From Bacillota bacterium (GTDB lineage: Bacteria > Bacillota > Clostridia > Acetivibrionales > DSM-1351): a stretch of DNA of 22,665 nt. The stretch covers positions 1-22,665 of the forward strand of contig JAEZFR010000361.1 of the NCBI GenBank assembly GCA_023417285.1, in the 5' to 3' direction. Both the position numbers and the translations under genes were made by a program. The notes below the pieces were generated by a model. It saw only the letters and a program-made list of their open reading frames with translations. It was not told where the DNA came from and did no database searches. This document shows positions 22,179-22,665 of the stretch, piece by piece (position 1 is the first letter of the stretch; every line of letters starts with the position of its first letter).

Positions 22179-22233
22179 AAACTCCAGACATAAGCTGATT
22201 TTTCCTAAACAGTGAGCTTATGCTGGAGTTTTT
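22179..22233 (+). terminator. Terminator of the padR-SEDS operon, possibly bidirectional
   Basis: AAACTCCAGACATAAGCT (22179-22196) pairs with AGCTTATGCTGGAGTTT (22215-22231), with one unpaired A, and is followed by further T on the plus strand. It lies between the convergent SEDS gene and the small gene at 22246, whose transcript could end here too (TTTAT follows on the minus strand). Confidence 0.8.
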
Positions 22234-22245
22234 GACAAAATAAAA

Positions 22246-22383
22246 TTACATTGGTCCTGCCTTTTTATTTCCATACTTGGCCTTACCTTGTATCTCAGGT
22301 ACAGGATTTACGTCGTTTTTAAGCTTGCTTTCAGAATTATTATGATCACTTTCATAGGATGCTCTCATCCCCTTCTTTGCCAT
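22246..22383 (-). CDS. Small basic protein of unknown function (45 aa)
   Basis: A 45-codon open frame begins MAKKGMRASYESDHNNSESK and ends GNKKAGPM. It is preceded by GGAGGTGAT, a full-length complement to the 16S rRNA end, with ATG five nt on. Composition is Lys, Asn, Ser and Asp rich with no hydrophobic core, so it is probably disordered and soluble. The strong RBS, own upstream region and shared terminator make it a convincing gene despite its size. I do not recognise the family; small charged proteins of this kind in spore formers are often spore-associated, but nothing in the sequence proves that. Confidence 0.75.
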   Translation of the reverse strand: MAKKGMRASYESDHNNSESKLKNDVNPVPEIQGKAKYGNKKAGPM

Positions 22384-22665
22384 TTATATCACCTCCAAAG
22401 TTTTCGTAATATTTGATTGTTCATATTCATTATTTCATTTTTACTCAAAATCCATTATGCATTTTTACAAATAATCTACCTTTCTATTTTGTAAATTAAT
22501 AAATATTCTGACAAACAACATCAAATAATCGTCAGTAGCATAAAATATATTTAGTTTACTGAAATAATTATCTGTTATAGCATGATTTACCTTAATATGT
22601 AATAATTAGGTAAATATTTGTAATAGTCATGCATTGTATGGTACATTAATATCAAGGAGGTGAAC
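22384..22665. other. Divergent intergenic region ending in a strong RBS at the window edge
   Basis: This 282-bp AT-rich stretch lies between the small minus-strand gene and a plus-strand gene that begins just outside the window. An inverted repeat ATTTACCT (22585-22592) / AGGTAAAT (22608-22615) with a 15-nt spacer could be an operator or short hairpin. The window ends in AAGGAGGTGAAC (22654-22665), a near-perfect ribosome binding site, so a start codon should lie within the next few bases. I found no reliable promoter boxes. Confidence 0.6.

Overview
The window is AT-rich chromosomal DNA that looks like a spore-forming member of the Clostridia. The grounds are strong GGAGG-type ribosome binding sites, an SLH-anchored surface hydrolase, a SpoVB-family flippase, a DUF4358 lipoprotein next to MBOAT and DHHW acetylation genes, a YjfB-like motility peptide, and frequent hairpin-plus-T terminators. 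A cellulolytic, Ruminiclostridium-like organism would fit, but that is inference from gene content only. I saw no rRNA, tRNA, IS element, phage gene or CRISPR array.

Layout. 1-188: 5' end of an unrecognised minus-strand gene with its promoter. 418-647: yjfB-like peptide and a strong terminator. 732-3979: a TetR regulator with a palindromic operator, overlapping a DHA2-type MFS transporter that carries a ~400-residue coiled-coil insert between its last two membrane helices. 4153-6345: secreted GHL10 (DUF187) hydrolase-like protein with three SLH repeats. 6550-6996 (minus): arr, rifampin ADP-ribosyltransferase. 7114-10338 (minus): FHA protein, FtsW/RodA (SEDS) and class B PBP, a peptidoglycan-synthesis operon with a good sigma-A promoter. 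10439-13910 (minus): DHHW protein and MBOAT O-acyltransferase, and upstream a DUF4358 lipoprotein. 14285-15882 (minus): ppnP nucleoside phosphorylase and an OFA-family MFS transporter. 16110-17967 (plus): DUF1294 membrane protein and SpoVB-family flippase. 18328-19985: a HAD phosphatase and a convergent, overlapping APH-fold kinase. 20356-22121: PadR regulator with a doubled operator, overlapping a second SEDS-like protein with a permease-prefix domain. 22246-22383 (minus): a 45-residue protein. The window ends on a perfect ribosome binding site for the next plus-strand gene.

Themes. Much of the window concerns the envelope: two SEDS proteins, a class B PBP, a lipid flippase, polymer O-acetylation and an SLH surface protein. 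A second theme is drug response: Arr, TetR plus MFS efflux, and PadR plus SEDS.

The most unusual structure is non-coding. Several unrelated short tandem-repeat arrays sit between genes. Two of them (32-bp units after the FHA gene, 25-bp units after the flippase gene) appear to start inside the last codons of the neighbouring gene, as if the gene's own 3' end had been duplicated repeatedly. The 25-bp array also lies in front of what looks like the remaining 3' end of a lost membrane-protein gene, whose stop codon abuts the HAD gene's start.
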